Shown here one piece after another: positions 7,417 to 16,183 of a stretch of DNA of 34,258 nucleotides; position 1 is the stretch's first letter, and each line of letters opens with the position of its first letter. The DNA lies in assembly GCA_905480105.1 (NCBI GenBank), contig CAJQPC010000064.1, positions 1-34,258 of the forward strand. Direction: 5' to 3'. Below the pieces are notes generated by a model that saw only the letters and a list, made by a program, of their open reading frames with translations, had not been told where the DNA came from and made no database searches. This DNA comes from an uncultured bacterium. Lineage in GTDB: Bacteria > Myxococcota_A > UBA796 > CAJQPC01. Both the position numbers and the translations under genes were made by a program.

Positions 7417-9510
7417 ATGGAGCTAATGCGTCTTATTGCGGCCTTGCGCCGTCGCCTGTGGTTGCTGATTCAGGCGCTTGTGGTCTTCACAGTGGCTGGC
7501 GCGGTGAGCGCCCTGCTGTTGCCCAAAGAGTTCGAGACAAGCGCTCGTCTGATGGTCTCAAGTTCAGATGCGACCTCAGCCGTTCTCTCGGACCTGGGCT
7601 TGCAGGAACTCGCCGTCGGGATGTCTGGCGAGAGCGACGACATCCAAAACCACATCGCCATGATGACCACGCGCCCCGTGCTGGCGGAAGTCATCTGGCG
7701 CCTGCAGCTTCGTGATTCGGACAACAAGCTTCTGGCCCCCGACAAGCTGATCATTGACAGCTCGCTTGTGCCCACAGAGATCGTGCCGCAGCTGACTGTT
7801 CGGCAGCACGAGAACACCGACCTCATCCAGGTCGTAGCGACCTCTGACGACCCGCTCAAGTCCCAGCTAATGGCCGACACCTTGGCCCAAGTTTACATCG
7901 CCGAGACCCAGCAGCGGGCCAAGCAGGAAAGCACGGACGCCCGCACCTTTGTGGAGGAGCGCCTGGTCATCGTTCAGGCGGAGTTCGACAGCGCGCTCTC
8001 CGACATTGCCGATGTGCAAGAAGAAGAGCGAATCATTGATTTGGACTCGGAGGTGCGCTCCGCTGTGAGCCGACTCTCAGAGCTGATGATGATGGCCGAG
8101 GAGACCCAATCTCGTTCCGGCGAAATTCGTGCCCAAGCGGACGAGCTGCGGGGTCTTCAGGGTCAGGAAGATATCGATTGGCTCGGCCCAGGTACCGTGG
8201 CGGAAAACCCAGAGCTCCGTAGCTTGCGGGAGAGCCTCTCCGAGCTGCGTGTTCGTCGGGTGACACTGCTGTTGGATCTGACGGAGCGCCACCCAGACGT
8301 GGTGCAGCTCGACGAGCAGATTCGGGCGTTGGAAGAAGAGATGGTGGACGTGCTGGCTCAACAGCACGGTATGAATCCCACCTTGGTGCAGCTCCAAGTG
8401 GAAGAGGCTGGTCTTCGTGACCGGGCCGGTGCCATTGAGGACGCCATCGAGCGCACCACGGAGACCTTCAGCCAGTACCCCGACAAGATGCGTCGCCTCT
8501 CGCAGCTGCAGTTGGCTGCAACCGCTGCGGAAGAGGTCTACCGTTCATTGGCATCCCAGAGCTACCAGATCGCCGTAGCTGAGGCGATGAGCGCCTCCCC
8601 CGTCCAGCTAATCGAGCCGGCCACCAAGCCCGATCGCCACAAGAGCCCGCGCTTTGTCGTGAACTTGGTCACAGGCGCAGGACTAGGCGTGCTCGTGGGC
8701 TTGGGTTTGGTCTTCCTCTTCGAGTACATCGACGACAGCATCCGCAGTCCCGAAGAGCTCAAGGAAACCTGGGAGCAGCCCCTGCTGGCTACATTGCCGC
8801 TCTACGACGCCGGCGTGGGTAAAAGCATCGCCAACCTGCCTGTCACCGACCCGTTGGCCGAGGCGTACAGGACTCTGCGCTCTGCCATTCAGTTCGCGTC
8901 TCTGGACAGCAAGAGCAACTCTCTGTGTGTGAGTTCTTCGCTCCCCGGAGAGGGAAAGTCCACAGTGGTTGCCAACTTAGCGGTCTCTCTCGCCCGCGAG
9001 GGCAAGCGAATCTTGGTGGTCGACTGCGACCTTCGCCGCCCCACGCAGCACAGCTTCTGGCCGCAGTCTGACAACCGGGTTGGGCTCACGCAGGTGCTGC
9101 TCGGAGACCTTCAAGTGAGCGAGGCCATCCAAGAGACGGGTGTGGCTGGTCTCTCCCTGCTCAGCTCTGGCGCCATTCCGCCCAATCCCGGGTCCTTGGT
9201 CGAGAGCCTGCGCTTACGCCAACTCATCAATGAGCTGTGTCGCAGCTACGACTTTGTGCTCGTGGATGTGCCCCCAGCGCTGGTGGTCAACGACGCGCTG
9301 CTTGTGGCCCAGATGGTCGGAGGGTTGGTGCTCGTAGTAGAGGCAGACAAGACCCCACGCCGCGTCTTGGATGACACCCGCGAGCGCCTGATCAGCCACG
9401 ATGTTCAGCCATTGGGCTTGGTGCTCAACAAGATGGACTTTAGCGCCACTGGCTTTGGCATCTACGCCAAGGCCTATCAAGCGTACGGCAACACCGGAGA
9501 CGCTGCATGA
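7417..9510 (+). CDS. wzc: Wzc-type chain-length determinant and BY-kinase
   Basis: The 697-residue product has an N-terminal Wzz domain with a first membrane helix near 14-36. A long charged, probably coiled-coil periplasmic region (about 165-395) follows, with a second helix near 412-437. The cytoplasmic BY-kinase domain has Walker A LPGEGKST (509-516), Walker A' LVVDCDLRRP (533-542) and Walker B FVLVDVPP (613-620). The extreme C-terminus holds a small tyrosine cluster, Tyr683, Tyr687 and Tyr690, the probable autophosphorylation tail. It is shorter than the cluster of E. coli Wzc. The protein is expected to control polymer length and export with Wza in the inner membrane. It starts 49 bases after wbaP, and its stop overlaps the next gene by ATGA. 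No tyrosine phosphatase gene is nearby. Confidence 0.93.
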   Translation: MELMRLIAALRRRLWLLIQALVVFTVAGAVSALLLPKEFETSARLMVSSSDATSAVLSDLGLQELAVGMSGESDDIQNHIAMMTTRPVLAEVIWRLQLRDSDNKLLAPDKLIIDSSLVPTEIVPQLTVRQHENTDLIQVVATSDDPLKSQLMADTLAQVYIAETQQRAKQESTDARTFVEERLVIVQAEFDSALSDIADVQEEERIIDLDSEVRSAVSRLSELMMMAEETQSRSGEIRAQADELRGLQGQEDIDWLGPGTVAENPELRSLRESLSELRVRRVTLLLDLTERHPDVVQLDEQIRALEEEMVDVLAQQHGMNPTLVQLQVEEAGLRDRAGAIEDAIERTTETFSQYPDKMRRLSQLQLAATAAEEVYRSLASQSYQIAVAEAMSASPVQLIEPATKPDRHKSPRFVVNLVTGAGLGVLVGLGLVFLFEYIDDSIRSPEELKETWEQPLLATLPLYDAGVGKSIANLPVTDPLAEAYRTLRSAIQFASLDSKSNSLCVSSSLPGEGKSTVVANLAVSLAREGKRILVVDCDLRRPTQHSFWPQSDNRVGLTQVLLGDLQVSEAIQETGVAGLSLLSSGAIPPNPGSLVESLRLRQLINELCRSYDFVLVDVPPALVVNDALLVAQMVGGLVLVVEADKTPRRVLDDTRERLISHDVQPLGLVLNKMDFSATGFGIYAKAYQAYGNTGDAA

Positions 9511-10169
9511 GCTGGCTGCTCCTCGCTTTTGTCGCCTGTGGCCCGGACGCCGCGGTGGTGGCGCAGGGCTTAGGATCAGGAAACCCCGCTGTACGGGGGG
9601 ACATGATGGATTTGGCCAAGAACGTTCAGGATCCGCTTATCGCGCAGGGCCTGGTCGCTGCGCTGACCGACCCCTCCGCGGAGCTCCGTGTTCGGGCCTT
9701 GGTTGCCCTGGCCGAGCAGGAAGATCTCACGGTGGTCCCCGCTGTGGTCGAAGCTTTGCAGGACCCGGAGCTGAGCGTGCAGGTGGCTGCTGCGGAGTGC
9801 TTGGGTCGCTTGGGAGATCCGGCAGGCGGGCCGGCGCTGCTGGCCTATGTCGAGAGCCAAAAGCTGCCTCCGCTCAACGCGATCTGGGCCCTGGGACAAA
9901 TCGGTGATGCCAGCGCGATTCCCGTACTCTCTGGGCTCCAGACCAGCCCGGATGGCCACGTCGCTTGGAATGCCACGCAGGCCCTTCGGGAACTTGGGGA
10001 TGCACCTGCTGTGGAAGCGCAGCCACCGGTCTTGCCGGAGGCCGAGGCTCAGCCTATCGAGGAGGAGCCAGCCACGGAGCCCGAAGAGCCAGCGCCCAAG
10101 GCCCCAAGTGTTCGTACGGACCGGGAAGCGCCGCCAAAAAGCCAAAAGATGGCCTGGCCGCCGGGATGA
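9507..10169 (+). CDS. HEAT-repeat lipoprotein with acidic, Pro-rich tail
   Basis: The start ATG overlaps the wzc stop (ATGA), so translation is coupled. The 220-residue product begins MSWLLLAFVACGP: a very short hydrophobic signal without basic residues, ending in a lipobox with Cys11. Residues about 25-160 form HEAT/PBS-lyase-like helical repeats, for example ELRVRALVALAEQED, VQVAAAECLGRLGDPAGG and NAIWALGQIGDASAIPVL. The tail (about 165-220) is rich in Pro, Glu and Ala and probably disordered. HEAT repeats usually mediate protein contacts. Coupling to wzc suggests a periplasmic accessory of the export machine, which is inference. The stop lies one base from the 3' end of the convergent next gene. 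Confidence 0.8.
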   Translation: MSWLLLAFVACGPDAAVVAQGLGSGNPAVRGDMMDLAKNVQDPLIAQGLVAALTDPSAELRVRALVALAEQEDLTVVPAVVEALQDPELSVQVAAAECLGRLGDPAGGPALLAYVESQKLPPLNAIWALGQIGDASAIPVLSGLQTSPDGHVAWNATQALRELGDAPAVEAQPPVLPEAEAQPIEEEPATEPEEPAPKAPSVRTDREAPPKSQKMAWPPG

Positions 10170-10170
10170 C

Positions 10171-11232
10171 TTAGCCGGAGGGGGTCCACCACGGCTGGGG
10201 ACCTTGACGTTGGGCTGGGGTCACGCGCTTTGGGTCCAAGGGGGCTCGCCAACGTCCGTTCCACTGAAGCCTAAGCTCGACACGCTGTTCCACGGGCCGG
10301 TTTGGGCTCGCAAACACATGACGTGCACCGAGCGTGACCACCCACTGTGGCTGCTCTGCCACGGGGTTGGTGGACAGGCCAACCCGAGCTTGTCGGGGCA
10401 TGTACCCAGCGTCGACGGAACGAAGCTCTGCGCTCAGGGTCAGGCGTGGGTGGATTCGGTGGCGTAGATTCAGCTGCCATGCCAGGCTCCAAATGGGCTG
10501 AAAGCCTCGGTTGCGTCCACCGTTAGGGGGAAACTGAAGCTGGACCAGATTGCTGCTCAGACGTAGGTCGTCCACCCCGATAGAGCCCAAGATCAAATAG
10601 GTGTTCCAGGCGATGCTGAGGGGCTGCTCGGGATCAGTATTTAGAGCGGTGCCTGCTCCAAAACGCAAGCTGGGGGCTGGGGGGGTAGGGCGCTTGGCTG
10701 GCAGGTCCAATCGTGCTGCTTGGAGCTGTGGTCTGCGGTTTGGCGGGGCCCCATTTGCTCGGACTGCGCCGCCCTTCGGGCTGCCCATCTTGGCGGGTTG
10801 AAACTCGATGTTGGGCCCGGTCAAGGTGCGCATAGCCACTTGGGCGCCCGAGAGGAACTCCGAGCGGGCAAGTGTCTCGTTGAGTAGGGCTTCAGCGGCA
10901 AGGGTCGCCGCGATCGTGCTCAGGTCAGCCGCCCGCTGTTGGTCCGCTTCGCTCAAGTAGGGCAGCGGTTGGGAGTGTTGGGCGAAAGCCCAGTAGGCTT
11001 CCAGCTGGGCCCAGTTAGTGCGGAAGGCCGGACTTGCGCGGCGTCCGGCGCTTACCTGAACCATAAGCTCGCGGTGACGCATGATGTAGTGCTGGACCAG
11101 GGGCTGCGGCGGCGGGGGAACGCTTCGCTGCCAAGTCGCCAGGGATGGATCAGTCTGGCTGACCAGGGGTGTGGCCGGGGCCTCGTCCAGGGAGAGGGCC
11201 CAGGCCTGGGTAAGCAGCAGGGCCAACAGCAT
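10171..11232 (-). CDS. Exported protein of unknown function, probable outer-membrane beta-structure
   Basis: I do not recognise this 353-residue protein. The N-terminus MLLALLLTQAWALS reads as a short signal peptide without basic residues. Residues about 30-145 are largely helical, and a Pro/Arg-rich stretch follows (about 160-195). The last 150 residues alternate polar and hydrophobic residues in a beta-barrel-like way (LSSNLVQLQF, PIWSLAWQLNLRH, QWVVTLGARHVF, RVELRLQWNGRW). It diverges from the Wzi-like gene with only 23 bases between start codons and converges with the HEAT lipoprotein gene. Its position inside the export cluster suggests an outer-membrane role in polysaccharide handling; this is inference from context only. 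Confidence 0.65.
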   Translation of the reverse strand: MLLALLLTQAWALSLDEAPATPLVSQTDPSLATWQRSVPPPPQPLVQHYIMRHRELMVQVSAGRRASPAFRTNWAQLEAYWAFAQHSQPLPYLSEADQQRAADLSTIAATLAAEALLNETLARSEFLSGAQVAMRTLTGPNIEFQPAKMGSPKGGAVRANGAPPNRRPQLQAARLDLPAKRPTPPAPSLRFGAGTALNTDPEQPLSIAWNTYLILGSIGVDDLRLSSNLVQLQFPPNGGRNRGFQPIWSLAWQLNLRHRIHPRLTLSAELRSVDAGYMPRQARVGLSTNPVAEQPQWVVTLGARHVFASPNRPVEQRVELRLQWNGRWRAPLDPKRVTPAQRQGPQPWWTPSG

Positions 11233-11255
11233 GGACCGATGCTACCTTGGCATTC

Positions 11256-12728
11256 ATGTGGACACTCCTTTGCGCGTTGCTCTTGGCCGCGCCGGCCGAC
11301 CCCCAGTTGGATGACAGCGCCGAGCGCCTGTTGCGTGCCCAGCGCCAGGTTGTGATCTTGGGCGGCGCCGATCGGAGCGCAATGCACCGGGCCATGCAGC
11401 TCAAGGACGCGCCGGCCACGGAAGGGTGGTACCCGACGTGGTCGCGGGTCTACGGTGCCTATATGCCCGAGGACTTGGTTCTGGACGGGGGGGAACAAGG
11501 CCTCTTGGCGCCGGTGGTTGGGGTACGTGCCAGCGTCTGGACGGGCTTGGGCTCCCTGAGCCCTCAAGGAACTCTGGGCGACAGCGAGGCCGGACTGCTC
11601 TCGGTGCGTGGGCGCGCGGAGCTGGTTGCCTACACCCCTTGGTACGAGGTGCGGGTGTCCCCGGAGCTCTGGGTGGATGCACCGACCGTTCAGGTGGGCT
11701 TTCCTATCCGCGAGGCCTACGGCGGCTTTCGACACGGGCCGTGGCAGGCGGGCTTTGGCACGGAGCGCCGCTATGTGGGCCCCTCGCGCCATGGCGCGTT
11801 GGTGTTTGGAGATGACGCATGGAGTGTGCCGATGGGCCAGGTGGCCTACGAGGGCAAGATCGGCCGCGCGGGGGCGCTTCGGGTGCATGTGGGCGCAGGC
11901 TGGTTGCAGCGTCAACGGCTGGATGTGGAGTACCCGGGGATCATTCTGATGGATTTTCGCTGGGCACCGACCTCTTGGCTGGAGCTTGGCGCCACACGAT
12001 TTGGGCTCTTTGGGGGCCAGGGCAGGCCCTTGCCGTCGCTTGGCCAGCTCATCTTGCCTACCAAGCCCCACATCTACGACGACCCAAACCAAGAGGAGCC
12101 TGACCAGGATGAGATCGCTGCTTTTGATGCCCGGATCACGGTGCCGCTGCCAGGTGCGCTGGACTACCTAGAGGTCTACACCCAGTACGGCGGTGACGAC
12201 CTGATTGTGAACCGGGACTTGGGTTTCCCCCGGCCTCAGCTGGCTGGGATTGCAAACTTGGCCGGTGCGGAACTGAGCGCGGGCCCCTGGGTGCTTGGCG
12301 CCGAGTGGGCACGTCTGCGGGACGACTACTTTCGCTGGTATCAGGGCCACCGTATCTATCACCAGGGCTTTACCCAGGAGGGGCGCTACTTGGGGCATCC
12401 CAATGGGGGAGACCAGGACACCCTTTGGCTCAGGGCAGGCTTTTTTCCAGGTACCTGGGGCGGCCAAGTTCAGGTGGAGCGGGTGCGCACGACCCAGGTC
12501 ATGGAGCTGCTCAATGACACCCTCTTTGTGGGCTTGGAGGAGCAGGAGCGCTGGCGTGTTCAGGCCAGCGCCGTCTACCACCCACCGCAGGGTGGACGCT
12601 GGCGGATTGGCTACGAAGTGGAGCGCATCGAAGGGTCGAACTTTGTACCGGGGCCCACGCTGACCCAGCACCGGGTGCTTTTGGAGCGCCAGGGGGTGCC
12701 GTATGTGCTTGTAGGGGCAGGGAAATAG
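11256..12728 (+). CDS. Wzi-like capsule-assembly outer-membrane protein
   Basis: I place the start at ATG 11256, which gives the signal MWTLLCALLLAAPADP; a TTG at 11247 in the same frame is less likely. The 490-residue product is rich in short amphipathic beta strands. It carries two stretches typical of Wzi-family barrels: a W-x-x-G-F-G-x-x-R-R-Y-x-G-P-S motif (163-177) followed by LVFGDDAW, and a late GFTQEGRYLGHPNGGDQD (about 370-387) resembling the conserved Y-x-x-G-x-x-x-G-R-x-I-G-H-x-x-G-x-D. Wzi proteins retain capsule at the outer surface. Location three genes from wzc fits. The family call rests on motif memory, so a different outer-membrane barrel is possible. Confidence 0.65.
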   Translation: MWTLLCALLLAAPADPQLDDSAERLLRAQRQVVILGGADRSAMHRAMQLKDAPATEGWYPTWSRVYGAYMPEDLVLDGGEQGLLAPVVGVRASVWTGLGSLSPQGTLGDSEAGLLSVRGRAELVAYTPWYEVRVSPELWVDAPTVQVGFPIREAYGGFRHGPWQAGFGTERRYVGPSRHGALVFGDDAWSVPMGQVAYEGKIGRAGALRVHVGAGWLQRQRLDVEYPGIILMDFRWAPTSWLELGATRFGLFGGQGRPLPSLGQLILPTKPHIYDDPNQEEPDQDEIAAFDARITVPLPGALDYLEVYTQYGGDDLIVNRDLGFPRPQLAGIANLAGAELSAGPWVLGAEWARLRDDYFRWYQGHRIYHQGFTQEGRYLGHPNGGDQDTLWLRAGFFPGTWGGQVQVERVRTTQVMELLNDTLFVGLEEQERWRVQASAVYHPPQGGRWRIGYEVERIEGSNFVPGPTLTQHRVLLERQGVPYVLVGAGK

Positions 12729-12853
12729 AGTTTCGTCCTTTTTCTCTCGGGCCCAGGCCAAAGCGCCCTCCGCTACTTTGAGGGGCACCGCTTCCAAGAC
12801 GCTTTGCCGCTCAGGCAAGGCGGCCGCTGCAGTACCCTAGTAAGAGGGAGGGG

Positions 12854-13996
12854 ATGCCTATTCTCTCCGCAACGCTTCTCTCCCTGTTGGCCTGTTCCTC
12901 CCCACGCACGTTGATACTGGTGGTTCAGGGGCAGCCGGCCCCTCCCGGTGCAAGGCTTTTACAGGGGCCGGGGGCGCCTGTGGATGCTTGGCGGAGTTTC
13001 GTGAGCGGGGTGTCGTCAGAAGGCGAGAGCTGGCCGATGGTGCTCCCGGCGAGGATGGATGCGGACCTACGTATTCAGGCTCCGATGCGGGGTAAATCTT
13101 CCTTTTCTCACCCACCGTTTTGGGACGGTCACTCCTCTGCTGCGGTGCTCTTTGTGCCGACGACTTGGCCGATTCAAGAGGCTGGGATTGGGGTGAAAGT
13201 CTTGGCACCGGTGCCGGATCTGAGGGGCACCCCGGGCACGCCGACTTGGTTTGGGCCCAAGTTTGCCTCGCAGCTTGGGGTCGCCCATGTGGGGCTGTTC
13301 AAAGAAGGGGATCGCTACTTGGGGCGCCTGAGCGGTCCACAGGTTCCTGGGACCGGAACACCCAAGAGGGATCTCAACTTTGAGGTAGACCGAGACAAGC
13401 GGGCGGCAGTCTTCCAGCTCGGCGCTCAGCAGGTCCAGGTCGCCCAAGAGGCGCCGGCGGTCTGGATCCCGGTGGACTTCGCCCTTGGGGATCACCACAG
13501 CGCGCACGCATGGGCGCGTTTCCACAGCGTGAAGGCTTTCAACGAGCTTCAGTTGCTTATGTCACCCCTGCATCTGGATGCGGCCCAGCCTTGGACACAG
13601 ATGAGCTGGCCGGCCGCCTGGAGCGCAGAGCTGGCTCAGACCCATGGCCCCTTTGCCACTGCGATCGCGCCCTATCCGGTGGCTGCGGTGGCGGAGTCAG
13701 GCCTGAGTTGCGCGGCCATGAAGGCTGAGTTGCTGACCCTCTCCGAAGAACGCTCGAAGGTGGCCGCAGCGCAGAAGGAGCAGCTTGTGGTTTTGGGCAG
13801 CGTGGCTCCACAGGCCTGGTCGGACTCCGGTTGCCAGGGGGACGCTGGGCTTCAAGCGATGCTGGAGGCGAAGCGCGTACTGAAAGAGGCGGCCGGGTCG
13901 CGTGACCGTGTGGTGTTGGTCGGGGTCTCGCCTCACTGGGTGTTGGGCGTGGAAGCGGGCTCGCTCTCCGAGCTTGGGGCGCAGTTTTTGGACTGA
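12854..13996 (+). CDS. Predicted lipoprotein of unknown function
   Basis: The start ATG follows a purine-rich AGAGGGAGGGG (about 12843-12853), a plausible ribosome binding site although close to the start. The 380-residue product begins MPILSATLLSLLACSS, a short uncharged signal with a lipobox at Cys14. No known domain is recognisable. There are two later Cys pairs or singles (SGLSCAAMKAE and DSGCQGDAG) that might form a disulfide. Composition is mixed alpha/beta, with aromatic-rich stretches such as HPPFWDGHSS and SWPAAWSAEL. It lies 125 bases after the Wzi-like gene on the same strand and ends two bases from the convergent SulP gene. A role at the cell envelope is inferred from the signal and neighbourhood. 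Confidence 0.65.
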   Translation: MPILSATLLSLLACSSPRTLILVVQGQPAPPGARLLQGPGAPVDAWRSFVSGVSSEGESWPMVLPARMDADLRIQAPMRGKSSFSHPPFWDGHSSAAVLFVPTTWPIQEAGIGVKVLAPVPDLRGTPGTPTWFGPKFASQLGVAHVGLFKEGDRYLGRLSGPQVPGTGTPKRDLNFEVDRDKRAAVFQLGAQQVQVAQEAPAVWIPVDFALGDHHSAHAWARFHSVKAFNELQLLMSPLHLDAAQPWTQMSWPAAWSAELAQTHGPFATAIAPYPVAAVAESGLSCAAMKAELLTLSEERSKVAAAQKEQLVVLGSVAPQAWSDSGCQGDAGLQAMLEAKRVLKEAAGSRDRVVLVGVSPHWVLGVEAGSLSELGAQFLD

Positions 13997-13998
13997 TT

Positions 13999-15273
13999 TT
14001 AGGGCCGTTCCAGAGGGTCGAGCTCTTTTACCTTCGGTTTGCCGGTGCGCCAAAGTAGGGCGGCAAGGCTGGCGCCCACACCGATGGCCATACCCATTTG
14101 GATGCCCAGGGTCAGGGTCGCCGCAAGGGCCGTCATGGCCACGGCGAAGTCGAGGCGGTTGTTTTTCCAGAGCCCAGAGAGGGTCTGGAGATCCACCAGG
14201 CCGATGACCGCACTCATGATGATCGAGGCCAATACAGCCTTGGGCAGGAAGTAGAAGTACTGGGTCAGGAAGAGCAGGACCAAGGCAACCACACCAGCGG
14301 TGATCAGGCCCGCCAAAGGGCTTCTGGCGCCGGCCTGTGCGTTGACTGCGGTGCGGGAGAAGCCACCGGCGACGGGGTAGCCGCCGACCATGGCCGAGGC
14401 GAGGTTGGCGAGGCCCAGGCCTACCAGCTCTCGGTTGGGCTTGAGTTCTCCGGCCGCATCGTAGCGTTTGGCCACGGAGATGGCCTCCATCATGGCGACC
14501 AGGGCGATGGCCAAGGCGATGGGAAAGAGCTGGCCTGCCATCTCCAGGGTTATCCAGGGCAAGGAGATGCTGGGCAGTCCTGCTGGGACCTGGCCTACGA
14601 CAGATAGTCCCACCTGATCCAGGCCGAAGGCCCAGGTGGTCAAGGTGCCCGCGGCCACCACCAGGAGAAAGCGTGGGAAGCGCGGGCTTATTTTCTTCAA
14701 TGCGACCAGCGTCACAACGCTGATGACCGTGACGCCCAGGGTCAAGGGGTGAATGTCCCCAAGCTTCTCGCTCAGATCCATCAGGATGACGTGCACCTGT
14801 TGAGAGCGGGGAAGGGAGATGCCCAGGGCGCTCTTGAGCTGGGAGACGCCGATGATCATAGCGGCCGCAGCCGTGAAACCCGTAATGACGGGCTTGGTGA
14901 GAAAACGAACGAGAAAGCCGGCTCTTACCAGCCCCATCAGCAGCTGGATGCCGCCGACCATCAGGGCTAGAAGAGCTGCGGCTGTCGCGTACTGCTCAGG
15001 GTCGTTTGAGATCAGTGGGAGGAGTCCGGCGGCCACCATCAGGGAATCCATGGCCACGGGGCCCACTGCCAGGGGGCGACTGGAGCCGACCAGGGCGTAG
15101 AGAGCCAGGGGCAAGGTGGCGGCGTAGAGTCCCACGATGGGCTCCAGCCCCGCCAACATCGCGTAGGCCATGGCTTGAGGGACCAACATCACCGCGGTGG
15201 TCAGTCCGGCGAGTACATCGGAGCGCAGCTCGCACGCAGTGCTGGCTTTGAGGGTCCGGACCAAGGGAAGCAT
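13999..15273 (-). CDS. SulP-family anion permease lacking the STAS domain
   Basis: The frame is open from 15417, but the start at ATG 15273 fits the operon: it shares one base with the upstream stop (TGATG). The 424-residue product has the SulP signature LVPQAMAYAMLAGLEPIVGLYAA (from residue 30; the conserved core is given in parts) and about 11-12 hydrophobic segments. SulP proteins move sulfate, bicarbonate or related anions across the inner membrane. Usual members have about 550 residues with a cytoplasmic C-terminal STAS domain. Here the protein stops just after the last membrane segment (LLWRTGKPKVKELDPLERP), so STAS is absent. As the last gene of a persulfide-oxidation operon it may export sulfite or sulfate, or import sulfate; direction is unknown. 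Confidence 0.88.
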   Translation of the reverse strand: MLPLVRTLKASTACELRSDVLAGLTTAVMLVPQAMAYAMLAGLEPIVGLYAATLPLALYALVGSSRPLAVGPVAMDSLMVAAGLLPLISNDPEQYATAAALLALMVGGIQLLMGLVRAGFLVRFLTKPVITGFTAAAAMIIGVSQLKSALGISLPRSQQVHVILMDLSEKLGDIHPLTLGVTVISVVTLVALKKISPRFPRFLLVVAAGTLTTWAFGLDQVGLSVVGQVPAGLPSISLPWITLEMAGQLFPIALAIALVAMMEAISVAKRYDAAGELKPNRELVGLGLANLASAMVGGYPVAGGFSRTAVNAQAGARSPLAGLITAGVVALVLLFLTQYFYFLPKAVLASIIMSAVIGLVDLQTLSGLWKNNRLDFAVAMTALAATLTLGIQMGMAIGVGASLAALLWRTGKPKVKELDPLERP

Positions 15274-15746
15274 CAGGCGTCCCCGACCAACTTGCCTTTG
15301 GGGGCTAAGCCATGCTCCACGAGCTGAAAGGCCAGCATCCCCATCGTCATTGAGGCCACGAAAGCCATAGCTTGGGGTGCAAGTGACGCCGCAGACACCA
15401 AGCCGGGACCTGGACAATAGCCGCCGACGGCCCAGCCGACCCCAAAGAGAGCGGAGCCGCCGACCAAGCGTATGTCGATGTCCCGTCGTTTGGGGATGTG
15501 GAAGGAGTCCCTAAAGAGCGGGGACTTACGCCGCAAGATGAGCCGAAAGAGCACCAGGTGCACCACGATGGCCCCGGCCATCACAAAGGCCAAGCTGGGG
15601 TCCCACCCATCTGCCAGGTCCAGGAAGTTGATGACCTTGTCCGCGCGGGTCATGCCGCTGATGCAAAGGCCTGCGCCAAAGAGCAAGCCCGAAGCCAATG
15701 CGGTGGTGATTGCTTTCCGACTCGCAGTGAATCTGCTTCCGCTCAC
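15273..15746 (-). CDS. Half-size YeeE/YedE (PmpB/DUF6691-like) sulfur transporter subunit
   Basis: The GTG start at 15746 overlaps the upstream stop by four bases (GTGA). The 157-residue product has about four hydrophobic segments and the conserved cysteine motifs GLCISGM (Cys28) and GGYCPGPG (Cys111), typical of the second half of YeeE/YedE transporters. In the full-length family these cysteines line a path for thiosulfate-type sulfur. Split versions (PmpA/PmpB) are known beside persulfide dioxygenases, for example in bigR-type operons. It most likely works together with the neighbouring half-protein to move a reduced sulfur species across the inner membrane. Substrate and direction are not visible. 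Confidence 0.85.
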   Translation of the reverse strand: MSGSRFTASRKAITTALASGLLFGAGLCISGMTRADKVINFLDLADGWDPSLAFVMAGAIVVHLVLFRLILRRKSPLFRDSFHIPKRRDIDIRLVGGSALFGVGWAVGGYCPGPGLVSAASLAPQAMAFVASMTMGMLAFQLVEHGLAPKGKLVGDA

Positions 15747-16183
15747 AGTGCACCTCCTGCGAGCAGTTGAATGCTGGTCGCTGTGGCCATTCCGGTTGCC
15801 ATAAAGGTCAGGGTCGCGACCAAGGAACGTTTGGAGAAACGCGAGAGCCCGCAGACCCCGTGGCCGCTCGTGCAGCCATGGCCCATGCGTACCCCAAAAC
15901 CAACCAATAAGCCGGCTATCACCGTGGCTGTCATGGAGCGGGTGTCGCTCGCTGCGATGAGGTCAGGGGCGCTCAGGAACCCGGCCACGCCGGCCGCGCT
16001 CAGGCCCACGACAAAGGCGGTGCGCCAAGCGATGTCCCCTGATTTTGGGGAGAGCAATCCGCCGAGGATTCCGCTGACTCCGGCAATGCGTCCGTTTGCA
16101 AGCAGGATCAGCGATGCGCTCAGGCCGATGAGTGCACCACCAGCGGCTGCGGACCAGGGGGTGAAGTCGGTGGTGAGGCTCAT
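15743..16183 (-). CDS. Half-size YeeE/YedE (PmpA-like) sulfur transporter subunit
   Basis: The frame is open to 16336, but ATG 16183 overlaps the upstream stop as ATGA and directly precedes the conserved part, so I use it. The 146-residue product has four hydrophobic segments and the family motif GHGCTSGHGVCG (101-112, Cys104 and Cys111). An early GRIAGVSGILGG (31-42) matches the YeeE N-terminal half. It pairs with the next gene, whose cysteine motifs correspond to the other half of a full-length YeeE. Both genes are intact and coupled, so this is a natural two-gene form, not a broken single gene. Confidence 0.87.
   Translation of the reverse strand: MSLTTDFTPWSAAAGGALIGLSASLILLANGRIAGVSGILGGLLSPKSGDIAWRTAFVVGLSAAGVAGFLSAPDLIAASDTRSMTATVIAGLLVGFGVRMGHGCTSGHGVCGLSRFSKRSLVATLTFMATGMATATSIQLLAGGAL

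Noticed and set aside
12780-12853. Terminator hairpin after the Wzi-like gene (TTGCC/GGCAA near 12803-12817)
   Set aside because: Only a 5-base stem with no T tract, so not distinguishable from chance.
15273-16183. Frameshifted full-length YeeE gene
   Set aside because: Each half has its own start, complete cysteine motifs and a coupled overlap, matching the known two-gene PmpA/PmpB form.
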